64,000 nucleotides of DNA from CAVTHW01 sp963734625 (GCA_963734625.1 CAVTHW010000018.1:1-64000); one strand, 5' to 3'; shown: positions 36,919 through 46,801, counted from the first letter of the stretch. Notes: a model not told the origin generated them from the letters alone. Numbers and translations: made by a program.

Positions 36919-38031
36919 GTGTCTGAGGCCGGAGATTGCACGCGGCGCGATTTCTTAGCACTGTCGGCGGCAGGGTTTGCGCCGTTGCAGGGCCCCGAAA
37001 GAACCCAGCCCAGCCGCGGACCTCGACCCGGCATTCCCGGTTTGTACCGCGCCCAGGTCGTCGGGGTGAGACACTCCGGGTCGTTGCTTTATGGGACTTA
37101 TCAGGACGGCCCGATCCAGCAGATGGTGCGGTGCGGCTTGACCGAACTGACCGGGCTGAACGACTACCTTGAGGCCTGGAGAGTCTTCGTAGAACCCGGC
37201 GATAGGGTAGGGATCAAGGTTAATCCCAACGGGAATGAAATGATGATTTCCTCCCGCGCCTTCTTTCTGGAAGTCATCGATGGACTGGTGAAGGCCGGCA
37301 TCCCGCTTCGAGACATAATCGTGTATGAGCGTCACAAGGAGATTCTAGATCGAATTGCCAACTGGTTTCCCGCGGAGATCAGCCTGATGTCGGCCGATCT
37401 GGGCTGGGATGAGCTGCAACAGGATCCGAATGGCTACGATTTGAACCATTTTATTGAACACTATGCACTTCTGCCAGGTCAGGTGCCAAGTGACACGGCC
37501 AGACGGTCCTACGCCGCCGAGTTTCTTACGCAACACGTCGACAAGGTGATTAATTGCGCCACACTGAAGACGCACCAGGCCTCCGGTGTCACCTTATCGC
37601 TGAAGAACCTCTCGCATGGAATGGTCAACAATGTGAATCGCAGCCACCCCTCGGCTGACCTCAACTACCTGCGGGATTTCATTCCGACGGTGGTTTCCAT
37701 GCCGGTCATTCGGACCAAAACGGTGCTGAATATCATCGACGGCGTTCACCTCTTGTATCATGGTGGTCCGAACGGAGCCGATGATTTCGTCTGGGCGCAC
37801 AAGACCATCTACTTCGCCACTGACCCCGTCGCCCTGGACAAGATCGGCTGGAAAGCGATCGACCAGCAGCGGGCCTCGCTGGGGTTGGTGCCGGTAGCGG
37901 ACGCCCCCTACGCACCGCCATATTTCAACTTCAGGGAGATGCACCCCGATCACATCGACGTCGCGGGAGCGATGGGGCTCGGAGAGTGGCGCGAGGACCG
38001 AATCAAGTTCCGGCTAACGACACTCGCCTGA
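36919..38031 (+). CDS. Tat-exported DUF362 domain protein
   Basis: 370 residues from the GTG at 36919. An in-frame ATG at 36832 lies within the repeat element, and translation from it would place 29 non-signal residues ahead of the Tat motif TRRDFLALSAAG. The DUF362 core shows GDRVGIKVNPNG, a mid-protein LKTHQASGVTLSLKNLSHGMVNN and FATDPVALDKIGWKAID. DUF362 proteins are often linked to iron-sulfur or quinone chemistry, but no clustered cysteines are present here. Function not assigned. Confidence 0.8.
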   Translation: MSEAGDCTRRDFLALSAAGFAPLQGPERTQPSRGPRPGIPGLYRAQVVGVRHSGSLLYGTYQDGPIQQMVRCGLTELTGLNDYLEAWRVFVEPGDRVGIKVNPNGNEMMISSRAFFLEVIDGLVKAGIPLRDIIVYERHKEILDRIANWFPAEISLMSADLGWDELQQDPNGYDLNHFIEHYALLPGQVPSDTARRSYAAEFLTQHVDKVINCATLKTHQASGVTLSLKNLSHGMVNNVNRSHPSADLNYLRDFIPTVVSMPVIRTKTVLNIIDGVHLLYHGGPNGADDFVWAHKTIYFATDPVALDKIGWKAIDQQRASLGLVPVADAPYAPPYFNFREMHPDHIDVAGAMGLGEWREDRIKFRLTTLA

Positions 38032-38044
38032 ACCGCCCCGCGGC

Positions 38045-39502
38045 CTACTTTGCTTCGGCGGAGAATTCCTCCACCGGGCCGAAGCTCTTCAACTGGTCCC
38101 GTATCTTGCTGGCGTCGCCCACGGCGACGATCTGAATATCCTCCGCGGGTACGTACTTGCGGGCCACCGCGCGCACCTGCTCCGCGGTGGTCTCGGTGGT
38201 CGCCACCGGATACTTGTCCCAATAATCCGCCGGGAGGCCGTACTCCTTAAGCGTCATCGCGCGCGCGAGAATCGAGGACGGGCTTTCAAGCGACAGCGCG
38301 AAACTCCCCACCACGGCGCGCTTGGCCCCGTCCAGTTCGTCGGCCGGGACCAGACGATCGCGGACGTCGCGGAATTCCTTGAGAATCTCCTGGAGCGCGG
38401 CCGCTGTCACCTCGGTGCGGACCGACGTGCCCGCTACGAAGTCGTTCTTGTACCGGGTGGCCGAGAAGCTGCTGTTGATCCCGTAAGTGTAGCCCTTCTC
38501 CTCGCGGACGTTACGGAACAGGCGCGACGACGGCCCCGCTCCCAGCACCTGGTTCAACAACATGCAGGTCACGTAATCCGGGTCCATTCTGCCGATGGCC
38601 CGATTGCCAACCATCAGATAAGTCTGCACCGAGTTCGGCCGGTCGATCAGCACGACTCTCTTCTGTTTGATTGGAGCTTCCAGCGGCAGCTTGGGCGGCT
38701 CGATCGGAGCGCCCTTCCACCCGCTCAACAGCTTCTCCAGCTTCGCTGCGATCTCCTTGTTGGTGACGTCACCCGCCACGCCGATCAATCCGCCGGACGG
38801 CTTATAGTAAGTGCCGTAGAAGTCAATCAGGTTCTGGCGGGTCATCTTCTTGAGCGACTCCTCGGTTGGCGCGGTCAGCTTGCGCGCGTCGTCCGGATAC
38901 AGAAGCAGGGCCATGCGCTCGCTGGCCAGAAACCCCGGCTGAGTGCGCGCCATTCGGAGAGAATTCAACTGCTGCTGCCTGAAGGTGTCCAGTTCGTCCT
39001 GCGGGAAACTGGGATTCAATAGGACGTCGGCGAACAGTTCCAGCAGAGCGTCCATGTTGTCCGTGAGGCCGCTCAGGCTGAGGTTAGTGCTCCGCGACCC
39101 GAATCCCGCGCCCGTCCCCAACGATCCCCCCAACTCGGCGAGCCTCTCGGCGATCTGGCGGGAATTGAGCGTCTTGGTTCCCAGGCGAAGTACGGAGGCG
39201 GTGACGCCGGCGACCCCTGGAAGATCCGCCGGCTCCCTGAGGCTCGAAGCCCAGAACATCAGGCTGATCGCAAACGTCGGGGCGCGGTGGTCCTCGATCA
39301 CCATCAGCTTGAGCCCGTTCTTAAGTGTGGTCTCGGCCGGGCGCGGGAATTTCACTTGAAGAACCTCTTTGGAGGCCGGGGCCTTGTTGAGCCGGACTAC
39401 TCCGGAGAGTGGAGTTGCCTGCTGGGCCTGCTGCGCCGCCAGCGGCAGCGCCAATGCAACCGCCGCCGCGAAGCATGAGATGAGTCGGTTCCGGTATGAC
39501 AT
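38045..39502 (-). CDS. M16-family peptidase subunit lacking the zinc motif
   Basis: 485 residues from ATG 39502, where AGGAGG precedes at 7 bp. A signal peptide (FAAAVALALPLAA) sends it to the periplasm. Two M16 half-domains are recognisable, the second with RLFRNVREEKGYTYGINSSF, the substrate-binding Arg/Tyr segment. The HxxEH zinc motif is absent: its place holds GVAGVTASVLRL. It therefore looks like the non-catalytic partner of the upstream M16 protein, as in mitochondrial-processing-type heterodimers. The 10-bp gap between the two genes supports co-expression. Confidence 0.87.
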   Translation of the reverse strand: MSYRNRLISCFAAAVALALPLAAQQAQQATPLSGVVRLNKAPASKEVLQVKFPRPAETTLKNGLKLMVIEDHRAPTFAISLMFWASSLREPADLPGVAGVTASVLRLGTKTLNSRQIAERLAELGGSLGTGAGFGSRSTNLSLSGLTDNMDALLELFADVLLNPSFPQDELDTFRQQQLNSLRMARTQPGFLASERMALLLYPDDARKLTAPTEESLKKMTRQNLIDFYGTYYKPSGGLIGVAGDVTNKEIAAKLEKLLSGWKGAPIEPPKLPLEAPIKQKRVVLIDRPNSVQTYLMVGNRAIGRMDPDYVTCMLLNQVLGAGPSSRLFRNVREEKGYTYGINSSFSATRYKNDFVAGTSVRTEVTAAALQEILKEFRDVRDRLVPADELDGAKRAVVGSFALSLESPSSILARAMTLKEYGLPADYWDKYPVATTETTAEQVRAVARKYVPAEDIQIVAVGDASKIRDQLKSFGPVEEFSAEAK

Positions 39503-39512
39503 GGCATTCCTC

Positions 39513-40841
39513 CTAGTTCGCACCCGCCGGCGACGTAACGATTACCGTCCGGTTTTCGGGACGCAGGTACTTCTTGACCACATCCCGGATCTGAACCGCC
39601 GTAACTGCGGCGATTCGTTGCTCCTCGGTGTTGATCCGCCCCGGATCGTTGAACATGACCGCGTCATTGGACAGCAGAACGGCCCGGTTCAAGACACTGG
39701 TGCGGATGGAGGCCTGGGAGCGGCGCTCCGTGGCTCTGGCGCGCTGTATCTCCTTATCCGTCACCAGCTCGGTTTGTAGCCGCGCCACCTCCTCGTCCAA
39801 AAGCTTCTGCGCGTCCGCGGCCTGCTTGCCCGCGGGGATTGTAACCACAAGCTGGTAAAGCCCGGGGCCCACCCTTTCGCCGGCGCCACCACCCACGGAG
39901 ACCGCAACCTCCTTGTCCTTCACCAGTTTCTGGTAGAGCCTCGAGCTCTCACCGCCCGACAATATGACGCTCAGCACATTCAACGCATCCATGTCGGGGG
40001 AGTTGCCCGGCGGGATCTTGTAGACGATATCGATGCGCGTCAGACGCGCCAGTTTATCCGCAATCTGCTCGCGCCGTTCGGCCGTCTGGGGCTTCTCGGA
40101 AAAATCCACCGCGGCGGGCGGCGCCTGGCGCGGGATGTCGCCGAAGTACTTCTTCACTTTGGCCAGCGTCTCGGCTGGAATCAGGTCCCCCACCAGCGCC
40201 AGTGTTGCGTTGTTGGGCGCGTAGTAGGTCCGGAAGAAGCTCCGGACGTCCTCCACCGTCGCCGCGTCCAAGTCCGCCATCGAACCTATGACCGAATGCC
40301 TATAGGGAAAGGCGTCGTAAGCCAGCTCCGATAGCCGTTCGCTGGTCTTTCCGTAGGGTTGGTTGTCCACCCCCAGCCGCCGTTCCTCTTTCACCGTCTG
40401 CCGCTGGTTCTCGAGGTTCTCGGTGGTCACTGCCAGGGACCGCATCCGGTCGGACTCCAGGAACAGGCCCAGGTCGAGCTGGTTCTTCGGCATGGTCTCG
40501 AAGTAGACAGTCCGATCGGTGCTCGTCGTGCCGTTCATCGTGCCGCCATTCGTGAAGACCAGGTAAAAGTGCTCGCCCGGCCCGACGTTCGCCGAGCCTT
40601 TGAACATCATGTGCTCGAACAGATGGGCAAAGCCGGTCCGTCCGGGACGTTCGTCTTTGGACCCGACGCCGTAGCTGACAGCGATGGCGTAGATCGGGGC
40701 GCTGTGGTCCTCGCAGATAATCACACGCAGTCCGTTGTCCAGGCGCGTGTCCGTAAACTTAACGGGCGGGATGGGCCGGACAATATCGGCTGCGTACGCC
40801 GCACCTGCCCCGATAAGCAGGGACAGCAGGAACTTTCGCAT
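39513..40841 (-). CDS. M16-family zinc metallopeptidase
   Basis: 442 residues with signal peptide RKFLLSLLIGAGAAYA. The inverted zinc motif HLFEH gives His73, Glu76 and His77, and the third ligand is a Glu of the later KEERR segment. The second half-domain carries GGESSRLYQKLVKDKEVAVSV. It degrades unfolded or small peptides in the periplasm. GGAGG precedes the start by 5 bp. It is followed by the inactive M16 partner, so the two probably form a heterodimer. Confidence 0.9.
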   Translation of the reverse strand: MRKFLLSLLIGAGAAYAADIVRPIPPVKFTDTRLDNGLRVIICEDHSAPIYAIAVSYGVGSKDERPGRTGFAHLFEHMMFKGSANVGPGEHFYLVFTNGGTMNGTTSTDRTVYFETMPKNQLDLGLFLESDRMRSLAVTTENLENQRQTVKEERRLGVDNQPYGKTSERLSELAYDAFPYRHSVIGSMADLDAATVEDVRSFFRTYYAPNNATLALVGDLIPAETLAKVKKYFGDIPRQAPPAAVDFSEKPQTAERREQIADKLARLTRIDIVYKIPPGNSPDMDALNVLSVILSGGESSRLYQKLVKDKEVAVSVGGGAGERVGPGLYQLVVTIPAGKQAADAQKLLDEEVARLQTELVTDKEIQRARATERRSQASIRTSVLNRAVLLSNDAVMFNDPGRINTEEQRIAAVTAVQIRDVVKKYLRPENRTVIVTSPAGAN

Positions 40842-40916
40842 GAAAGCCTCCGGACTCGATTAAGTTGGCTACATACGCAAGTATATATCGGGCAGTTGAG
40901 TTTGGGATCATAATAC
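40842..40916. promoter_or_regulatory. Divergent promoter region
   Basis: AT-richer 75-bp gap between the M16 operon and the VWFA gene, with TATATAT and CATAAT segments and a small palindrome ATAC-GCAA-GTAT. It probably holds both promoters, but spacing does not allow unique -35/-10 assignment. Confidence 0.35.
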
Positions 40917-42569
40917 TTGGCCTTTCCGCGAAAGAACGCACGGCATCTGGTTTGGCTCCTGGCCGGGCTGCTCGCGCCCGCCGCGTGGGGCGACACCGTA
41001 CGGGTTGAAAACCCCGCGGGCAGGACCACCGTTCACGCGGTCATGGGGGCCGAGAAGGTCGATGTGCGCGTCTCGCCCCGCGGCCGCGCTGTCCTGCCGG
41101 ACGACGTGAAGCGCACCGAGCAGCCGGACCTGCTTCTCATTCAGTGCACTCCGGCGGATGGCGCGCCGATCGACCTCGAGATCACCCTTCCCCACACGGC
41201 CTCCGTGGACGTCGTCACGCAATCCGGAAGGATCTCCATCGACGGTTTGATCCGCGACGCGGACCTTACGACTGCCGGCGGCGACGTCGAGCTGACCATG
41301 CCTTGGGAGCTGATGCGAATCTCGGTTGTTTCGGAGACCGTCCCGAAGGGCTTCTTCGCCCCCAAGATCGATGGCCTGGAGTTCCTGGTCGAGCCTGTGG
41401 GTCCGTATTGGACCCTGCGCGACCGCCCGACTTCCCGCAATTCCCCGGCCGTGCCGATGCGGCGTCAGGCACCCAGGGTTTGGCGCACCGGGCCAGAAGG
41501 CCGCCTGGAATTGATTGCCGACACCCGCAGCTTCACCTATGGGGAAATCAGAGTGACGGCCAAATCCATTGGGCGTCTGGACCTGGCCGGCGCGCCTTTG
41601 CCGGCGGATTCCTGGGTGAAGCCCCCCAAGCTGGCCGCTGCGGCTTTGGAAGCGATTGCCGGCAAGCCTTCCGGAGAGCCCGCGGCAGCGCCGAAGCCTC
41701 AGCCAGCCGGGGGCCAAGGCGACATGCCGCTGTTCGTTTCGCAGGTGCGCATGGTCAATTTGGCGGTCTCCGTTTATGACGGCGAGGGCCGTCCGGCGCA
41801 GGGCTTGCAGCCCGAGGATTTTGAAGTCCTGGAGAATGGCGTGCCCCAGAAGTTCGCGGTCGCGCATCCAGGCGACGTCCCGTTCAATCTCGTGCTGCTT
41901 CTCGATTTGAGCGGCAGCACGGTTCAGGACCGCCCCGCCATGCTGGAGGCGGCCAAGCGCTTCGTCCAGCTTGCCCGGCCGGGGGACCGCGTGGCGATCT
42001 ACATCATGGAGCAAGACCTGCTCGACGTCATCTCGCCTTTGACCGCCGACCGCGCGCGGCTGCTGCGGCTGATCGAGACCATGCCCCCGCTAGGCGGCGG
42101 GACGCCCTTATACAACGTGATCGCTCTATCCATGGTTCAGGAGTCGCTGCAGTTGAGCCAGGATCGGAGTGCGCTGGTGGTCATCACCGACGGCCGCGAA
42201 AATATGCCCCGCGAGCCGGACGCGCTGGTGGGATCGGCGGTCTCCTTCGAGGCGCTGCGGGACGCCATCGCCAAGTCGCCTGTGCTGCTCTATCCGGTTC
42301 TGCTGCACGCATCCGACAGCTTCATGAACTCCAACCGGGAAAAGATGCAGCAACTGGCCCGGTCGAGCGGCGCCCGCTCGTTTTCAGCCGAGTCCATTCG
42401 GGATCTCGATCCGGTCTATCCCCTGGTGGCGGAGGAACTGCGCAGCGTGTATGGCGTCACCTACTATCCCGAGAACCAGGATTTCGACGGCCGGTGGAGG
42501 CCGGTTGTGGTCCGCCTGAAGCGCCCCGGCCTCACCCTCCGGACGCGGGACGGCTACTACGCGCGGTGA
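40917..42569 (+). CDS. Secreted VWFA-domain protein
   Basis: 550 residues, TTG start, signal peptide ending near AAWGD. The N-terminal half (about 25-230) has adhesin-like repeats of unknown fold. The VWFA domain starts at about 325 (FNLVLLLDLSGSTVQ), and its DLSGS supplies the metal-ion-dependent adhesion site with later Thr and Asp contacts (GGGTPLYN, ITDGRENMP). The pattern matches the VWFA-related proteins that are numerous in Acidobacteria. It may bind other surface proteins, but the partner is unknown. The 3' end overlaps the FG-GAP gene by 38 bp on the opposite strand. Confidence 0.82.
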   Translation: MAFPRKNARHLVWLLAGLLAPAAWGDTVRVENPAGRTTVHAVMGAEKVDVRVSPRGRAVLPDDVKRTEQPDLLLIQCTPADGAPIDLEITLPHTASVDVVTQSGRISIDGLIRDADLTTAGGDVELTMPWELMRISVVSETVPKGFFAPKIDGLEFLVEPVGPYWTLRDRPTSRNSPAVPMRRQAPRVWRTGPEGRLELIADTRSFTYGEIRVTAKSIGRLDLAGAPLPADSWVKPPKLAAAALEAIAGKPSGEPAAAPKPQPAGGQGDMPLFVSQVRMVNLAVSVYDGEGRPAQGLQPEDFEVLENGVPQKFAVAHPGDVPFNLVLLLDLSGSTVQDRPAMLEAAKRFVQLARPGDRVAIYIMEQDLLDVISPLTADRARLLRLIETMPPLGGGTPLYNVIALSMVQESLQLSQDRSALVVITDGRENMPREPDALVGSAVSFEALRDAIAKSPVLLYPVLLHASDSFMNSNREKMQQLARSSGARSFSAESIRDLDPVYPLVAEELRSVYGVTYYPENQDFDGRWRPVVVRLKRPGLTLRTRDGYYAR

Positions 42570-43705
42570 CCAGGTTCTCGTACCACTTCAGCGAGGACCC
42601 GCCGGTGCAGATGAGGTCCGGACGGCCATCGCCATTCAGGTCGGCGGCGGCGCAGGCGGCGGCAGGCATGCTGGCGTCCAGAACTGAACGGCTCCAGTGG
42701 ACGCCTTCGGGATCATCCGCTGAATAGATGTAGGTCTTGCCCCCGGCCGCCCGGTAGCCGGCCACGATCTCGTCGCGGCCATCGCCATTCAGATCCACGG
42801 CGAGCAGGGCGTGGGATGTGCTCAGCGAATCGTCAACGACGGTGCGCTCCCAGCCCGTGGCTCCTTCGCGGTAGACCACGACCTGGTTGCCGTGCCAGGG
42901 TTCGAGCGCGCATAGGAAGCGGCGTGTACCGAGACGTCCCACGGCCACGTCGCTCGATCCGCCCTTGGGCCACGGGTCCGGGTTCCCGGCTGCAATCTTC
43001 GTGCGGCTCCAGCGGCCGCCGCTCGCCGCCTTGAGCAGATCGATGCCCTGAAAACTGGCGGTGAGAATTTCGTCCCGGCCGTCCCCGTCCCAATCCACAA
43101 CGGCGATGCCGTGCAGCACGCCTTCGATCTCGTCCGTAATCAGCTCCCGCTTCCAGACGCCTGGACGGTAGAAGACCAGCGGCGTGTTGCCGCGGTAGTC
43201 AGGGGACTTGGCTGTCGCACCCGCCAGAGGCGCGTTCACCGCGACCTTCTTCCCGGAGCCGTCGATGTCAGCAAAGCGGATGCGATGCGAGGTGGGCAGA
43301 CGATCGATCTCCTGGATATCCCAGAGCTCCCTGGGATCCTTGCCGCTGCGCAGCACCGAGACGATGCCGGCGCTCTTGGCAGGCTCCATCGAAAAACCAG
43401 TGGCGAGGACCAGGGTCGGGATGCCGCTGCCATCGGCGTCCCAGGCGGCCACGTTGATGGGCTGCGTGAGCCCGCGCGCCAGGACGTGGCGCTCCCAGCC
43501 GGGGTTCTCGAACCATACCAGCTCCTGCAATGTTGCTGGCGAGGCCGATCAAGTCCGGGCGGCCATCTTTATTCAAATCCGCCACCACAACCTGGTATGC
43601 GCCGCGCAGGTCTTGGGCGATCAGATGCTCGCGGAATTGACCCCCTGGATCGGCAGCCATCAAACCTCCAGCCAAAAGCAGAAGGGGGAAAACAAGTCTC
43701 AGCAT
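42532..43705 (-). CDS. Secreted FG-GAP/VCBS-repeat protein (frameshifted)
   Basis: About 390 residues. Signal peptide (LRLVFPLLLLAGGLMA) and first repeat ADLNKDGRPDLIG are in one frame. The remaining repeats (ADIDGSGKK, VDWDGDGRDE, VDLNGDGRDE, ADLNGDGRPD) are in another. Each DxDGDGxxD loop binds calcium, as in integrin-like beta-propellers. The frames join as LASNLQELVWFENPGW if one base at about 43531 is dropped. A seven-blade secreted propeller, probably in adhesion or polysaccharide binding, is the likely product. Confidence 0.8.
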
Positions 43706-43732
43706 GCCGCTTCCCTCCCCGACGTCACCATC

Positions 43733-43935
43733 CTAGTCCAGTGCGGCAAGCAGATCAACGAGTATGCAATTGACGGTGGGGCAGGCTATTCAGCGAAGTC
43801 GATGATGTCGTCATGCTTGGCTATGCGATCGTGGCTGAGAGGGCCGTGCGAACACGGCCTGTCGCTCGTCGACCGACAGAAGGTAACTTGCGGTATCTGG
43901 TGTACTGCGGCGCAAATACTGGCGCGGCACACTAG
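43733..43935. repeat. Diverged second copy of the 104-bp-type repeat
   Basis: The left end (43733-43747, CTAGTCCAGTGCGGC) has two mismatches to the terminus at 36801. The following bases match 28 positions exactly and then diverge. A weaker right end, GCGGCACACTAG, lies at 43924-43935, so the copy would be about 200 bp with an unrelated centre. Only the left end is firm. Confidence 0.5.
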
Positions 43936-44024
43936 GAACGGCTCCGCTTTGCCGCAGTCCACGTGGCGAGTCTTTCGGCGCTCCCTGGGCCCCGCTCCGC
44001 GGCTGATCCGGAAGAGCGGCCGCT

Positions 44025-44265
44025 CTGGTACTGCGGCGCGGTGCGGAGAGGCATTCGGGCCACGCGCTACGACTGGGTGTATCTGCTGAACAGTGATGTG
44101 CTTCTCGACCGGGGCGCGCGCGCGTGGCGGCTGGGCTACGAAAGCATATACTGTCCCGCCTCGAAAGCCGGGCATCTGCATCGCATGACCAACCGCCTGC
44201 TCTAACGCGAAGACGAAATCGATCGCATCCTGTCGACCGGTTGGATGAGAAATCATTGGACGAGA
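44025..44265 (+). pseudogene. Relic of a GT2-family glycosyltransferase
   Basis: A plus-strand frame encodes TRYDWVYLLNSDVLLDRGA, the characteristic metal-binding strand of GT2 enzymes. After an internal deletion come YESIYCPASKAGHLHRMTNRLL, an in-frame stop at 44203-44205, and REDEIDRILSTGW in the same frame. The order and spacing match the middle and C-terminal part of a GT2 of the N-glycan or rhamnosyl type, but the N-terminal nucleotide-binding half is missing. It is decayed rather than a sequencing artefact. Confidence 0.6.
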
Positions 44266-44383
44266 TCCGCGCTTTCCGCAGGATGGCCCAGATCGCCGCC
44301 GGCCGGTTTCAAGACGGCTCTTCCTGGCTGCGAAGACCTGGGTGCGCACAGCCGACGCTGTCTTGAATGCGGCGGGTAAAGGC

Positions 44384-46801
44384 TCACTGCATCGGGAAAC
44401 TCAGCACCCGCTCGAAGATTATCTGCAAGCCGCCCGACGCCCCTTCCGCTATCGGCGCGCCGGCTCCCTTGCGCCCGATCATCGCCCATGACTGCTGGTA
44501 GTCGAGAACCCTGGCGCAGAGGCTGCCAAACATTTTCGCAATGACGGCGCGCGACTCGGGCGTGAACAGCAGCGCACCGTCATCGGCGACGGCAAACAGG
44601 ACGAGTGTTCCGTTGGGCAAGAGCGACAGGTACCGGATCAGGCGCGCCGACGCCGATGGATCGCCCCAGGTGTCGAAGTTCTGCACAGCCTGATACACAC
44701 CGGTGGCCGGGTCGATGGCGAGAATGTTGATCCCCCGTCCCCGTCCGCCGCCAGTTGTAGAGAAGAGCACCACCCCGTCCCACACGAACTGAGCCAGCGG
44801 AGCGGAGTTGTAGCCGCCCGATACCACCCTGACCGGAATGTCACCCCGGCTGGGCAGAACCGTTACCTTCAGGTCCGCGGCGCCGCCCGCCGCGCCGGTG
44901 GCGTAGCCGGATACGGTCATCGTCGAACCGGACTGAGGAAGCGCCGCCGAGGATGCGCGGATCTTGAGCGGCGCCGTCTGCCCGGTGAAAACCACCGCCG
45001 CCCGCAATGAGATCCCGCTGGGGGCCTGGACGATGCGGAACTGAACCGGCCCGCAGTAGCCGTTCTTCCCATCCACGGCGGTCGGGATAGTCTGGGCCAA
45101 GCCGCCTGCCTGGACTGTGACAACCGGCGACGGGAAGCTGAGGCTGATCTCGAGCTTGTCTTCAAGCCCCGCCACGCTCAGCGGATACAGATTACTCGAA
45201 GCTCCCTCCATCCGAAGTTCCAGAGCCGAAGAGTTCGAGGCCGGGGTCAGCAGATTCACGCGAAGATTAACTTCGTGCATGCCGGTGAAGCCCGCCATTA
45301 GTCGCGATGACAACACCTCGGCGGGGGTTCCATCGATGAAGACCTCCGGCAGCGCGGCGTCCACCCCGCCGGGCCCCAGCCCGGTGGCGTAGATGGTCAA
45401 GTTCTCGCCGGGACGCGCGCCGTTTTCTCTCGAAACCAAACACGGCGTATCCCGGCGAGCCACGCCTTCGTTAAAAACTCCCGGAGCGTATTGCCGGACT
45501 TCAGCCTCGACGGCGGCGGCGCCCGCTCCCGCGCGGAACAGGATCGCCTGATAATGGCCGGGCGCAAGCTCCCACGGGATCTGGCCCGCCAGGGCCTCCG
45601 CCGCGAGACTGCTGAGCGGCGCCGGCTTGTCTCCCACGCAAATGCAACTTTCGCCCAGGAATAGCGGCCAGTCGGAGCTGCCGGCGGCCGAGGACTCGTT
45701 CGCCGCAAGATCCTTGCCCGCCATGCGGAACAATGCTCCCGGAGAAACAATTTCCGAGTCCCATGCGCCGTTTAGGAGCTTCCCCGTGCTCGGAGCGTCC
45801 TCCAGTTGCCAGCCGTCCGGCAGACGCCCTCCCCACAGGTTCGCCAGGGCGCCGTACACCGCGCGCGGCTGCAATCCATCCAGCCCTTTTACTCCGCTGT
45901 CGTAAGGCCGGAAGATCCCCGGCCGCGCGACCTCGTTCGAATCGTCGCTGAAAACCGAGTAGACGCCGCCCGCCAGAAACAATGCCGCTTCCACCTGTGC
46001 GGCTATGTCCACGGCGGCGCGCGCCTGCACCGCCTCGTCCTCCGCGCCGGCTGCCGGATCGAAGCTGTCGACGCTGTACTCGGCGATCACGGCCGGCCTG
46101 GTGCTCCGCCGGGGGAGGTCAGCGCTCCCGGCCGCCAGCGAACCCGCCAAACCCGGGCTCCAAAGCCAGAGTTGCACACCCGCAAAATCGCCGGCGAGAG
46201 CCAAATCCCGGACTCCGGTCGCCAGAAGCGGAGTGTTCACGGGATCCAGTTCCTTCAGCAGCGCCACGGCCTCCGAAACCAGCAGGTAGAGGTCCTCGAC
46301 CTGCCCGGCGAACTTCCGCTCGTAGTCGTCCCGAACCTGATCGCCAAAGACATAGGCGATCACCCGCGGATTGCCGCGAAAGCGCGATACGTATTTTTTG
46401 AAATCGCCCAGGATCTCGTTACGCCGGTCGGAGATGCGTCGGGATGGGTCGTAGTAAGGTTCCAAAGAGAAACCCGCGAGCCAATGCAGACCGGTGGCCG
46501 CCAGAACAGCTTCGAAAGTGGTGTCCCCGGCGGGAAGAGTCTGGTAGGTGCGTACCGTGTTGGCGCCCATGGCCGCGATAAGAGGCAGGTCGCGCGCATA
46601 GACGCAGGACGGCACCGGATCCGCCGGCCGGGCGCCCAGCGGCGCGGGTGAGTATCCGACGGCGCGTAGAGCAAACTGTTGCTCTCCCGCGCGCAGTTCC
46701 CCTGCCTCCCACCGCACATCGCCCGCGAAAGAACGACAAAGACCGCCGCACGCGAGTAAGGCGGCGGCAAACCTAACTAAGCCAGACACCACGGCTCGCA
46801 T
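44384..46801 (-). CDS. Secreted glycosidase-like protein with Solibacter-type and ILEI/PANDER-like domains
   Basis: 805 residues from ATG 46801, followed by a signal peptide. Residues about 25-330 look like a glycoside-hydrolase TIM barrel of the GH2-C/GH5 kind (GANTVRTYQTLPAGD, VIAYVFGDQVRDDYE, AVIAEYSVDSFDP), although the usual paired catalytic Glu cannot be proven. Around 440-600 is a segment with PGENLTIYATGLGPGG, matching the Solibacter-type C-terminal domain. Residues about 650-805 read as an ILEI/PANDER (FAM3-like) domain: GGGRGRGINILAIDPATG, FDTWGDPSASARLIRYLSLLPNGT and YQQSWAMIGRKG. FAM3-type modules bind carbohydrate or act as secreted ligands in animals; here they sit on a bacterial surface glycoprotein or glycosidase. 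A homologous stub lies at 7847-7918. Confidence 0.75.
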   Translation of the reverse strand: MRAVVSGLVRFAAALLACGGLCRSFAGDVRWEAGELRAGEQQFALRAVGYSPAPLGARPADPVPSCVYARDLPLIAAMGANTVRTYQTLPAGDTTFEAVLAATGLHWLAGFSLEPYYDPSRRISDRRNEILGDFKKYVSRFRGNPRVIAYVFGDQVRDDYERKFAGQVEDLYLLVSEAVALLKELDPVNTPLLATGVRDLALAGDFAGVQLWLWSPGLAGSLAAGSADLPRRSTRPAVIAEYSVDSFDPAAGAEDEAVQARAAVDIAAQVEAALFLAGGVYSVFSDDSNEVARPGIFRPYDSGVKGLDGLQPRAVYGALANLWGGRLPDGWQLEDAPSTGKLLNGAWDSEIVSPGALFRMAGKDLAANESSAAGSSDWPLFLGESCICVGDKPAPLSSLAAEALAGQIPWELAPGHYQAILFRAGAGAAAVEAEVRQYAPGVFNEGVARRDTPCLVSRENGARPGENLTIYATGLGPGGVDAALPEVFIDGTPAEVLSSRLMAGFTGMHEVNLRVNLLTPASNSSALELRMEGASSNLYPLSVAGLEDKLEISLSFPSPVVTVQAGGLAQTIPTAVDGKNGYCGPVQFRIVQAPSGISLRAAVVFTGQTAPLKIRASSAALPQSGSTMTVSGYATGAAGGAADLKVTVLPSRGDIPVRVVSGGYNSAPLAQFVWDGVVLFSTTGGGRGRGINILAIDPATGVYQAVQNFDTWGDPSASARLIRYLSLLPNGTLVLFAVADDGALLFTPESRAVIAKMFGSLCARVLDYQQSWAMIGRKGAGAPIAEGASGGLQIIFERVLSFPMQ

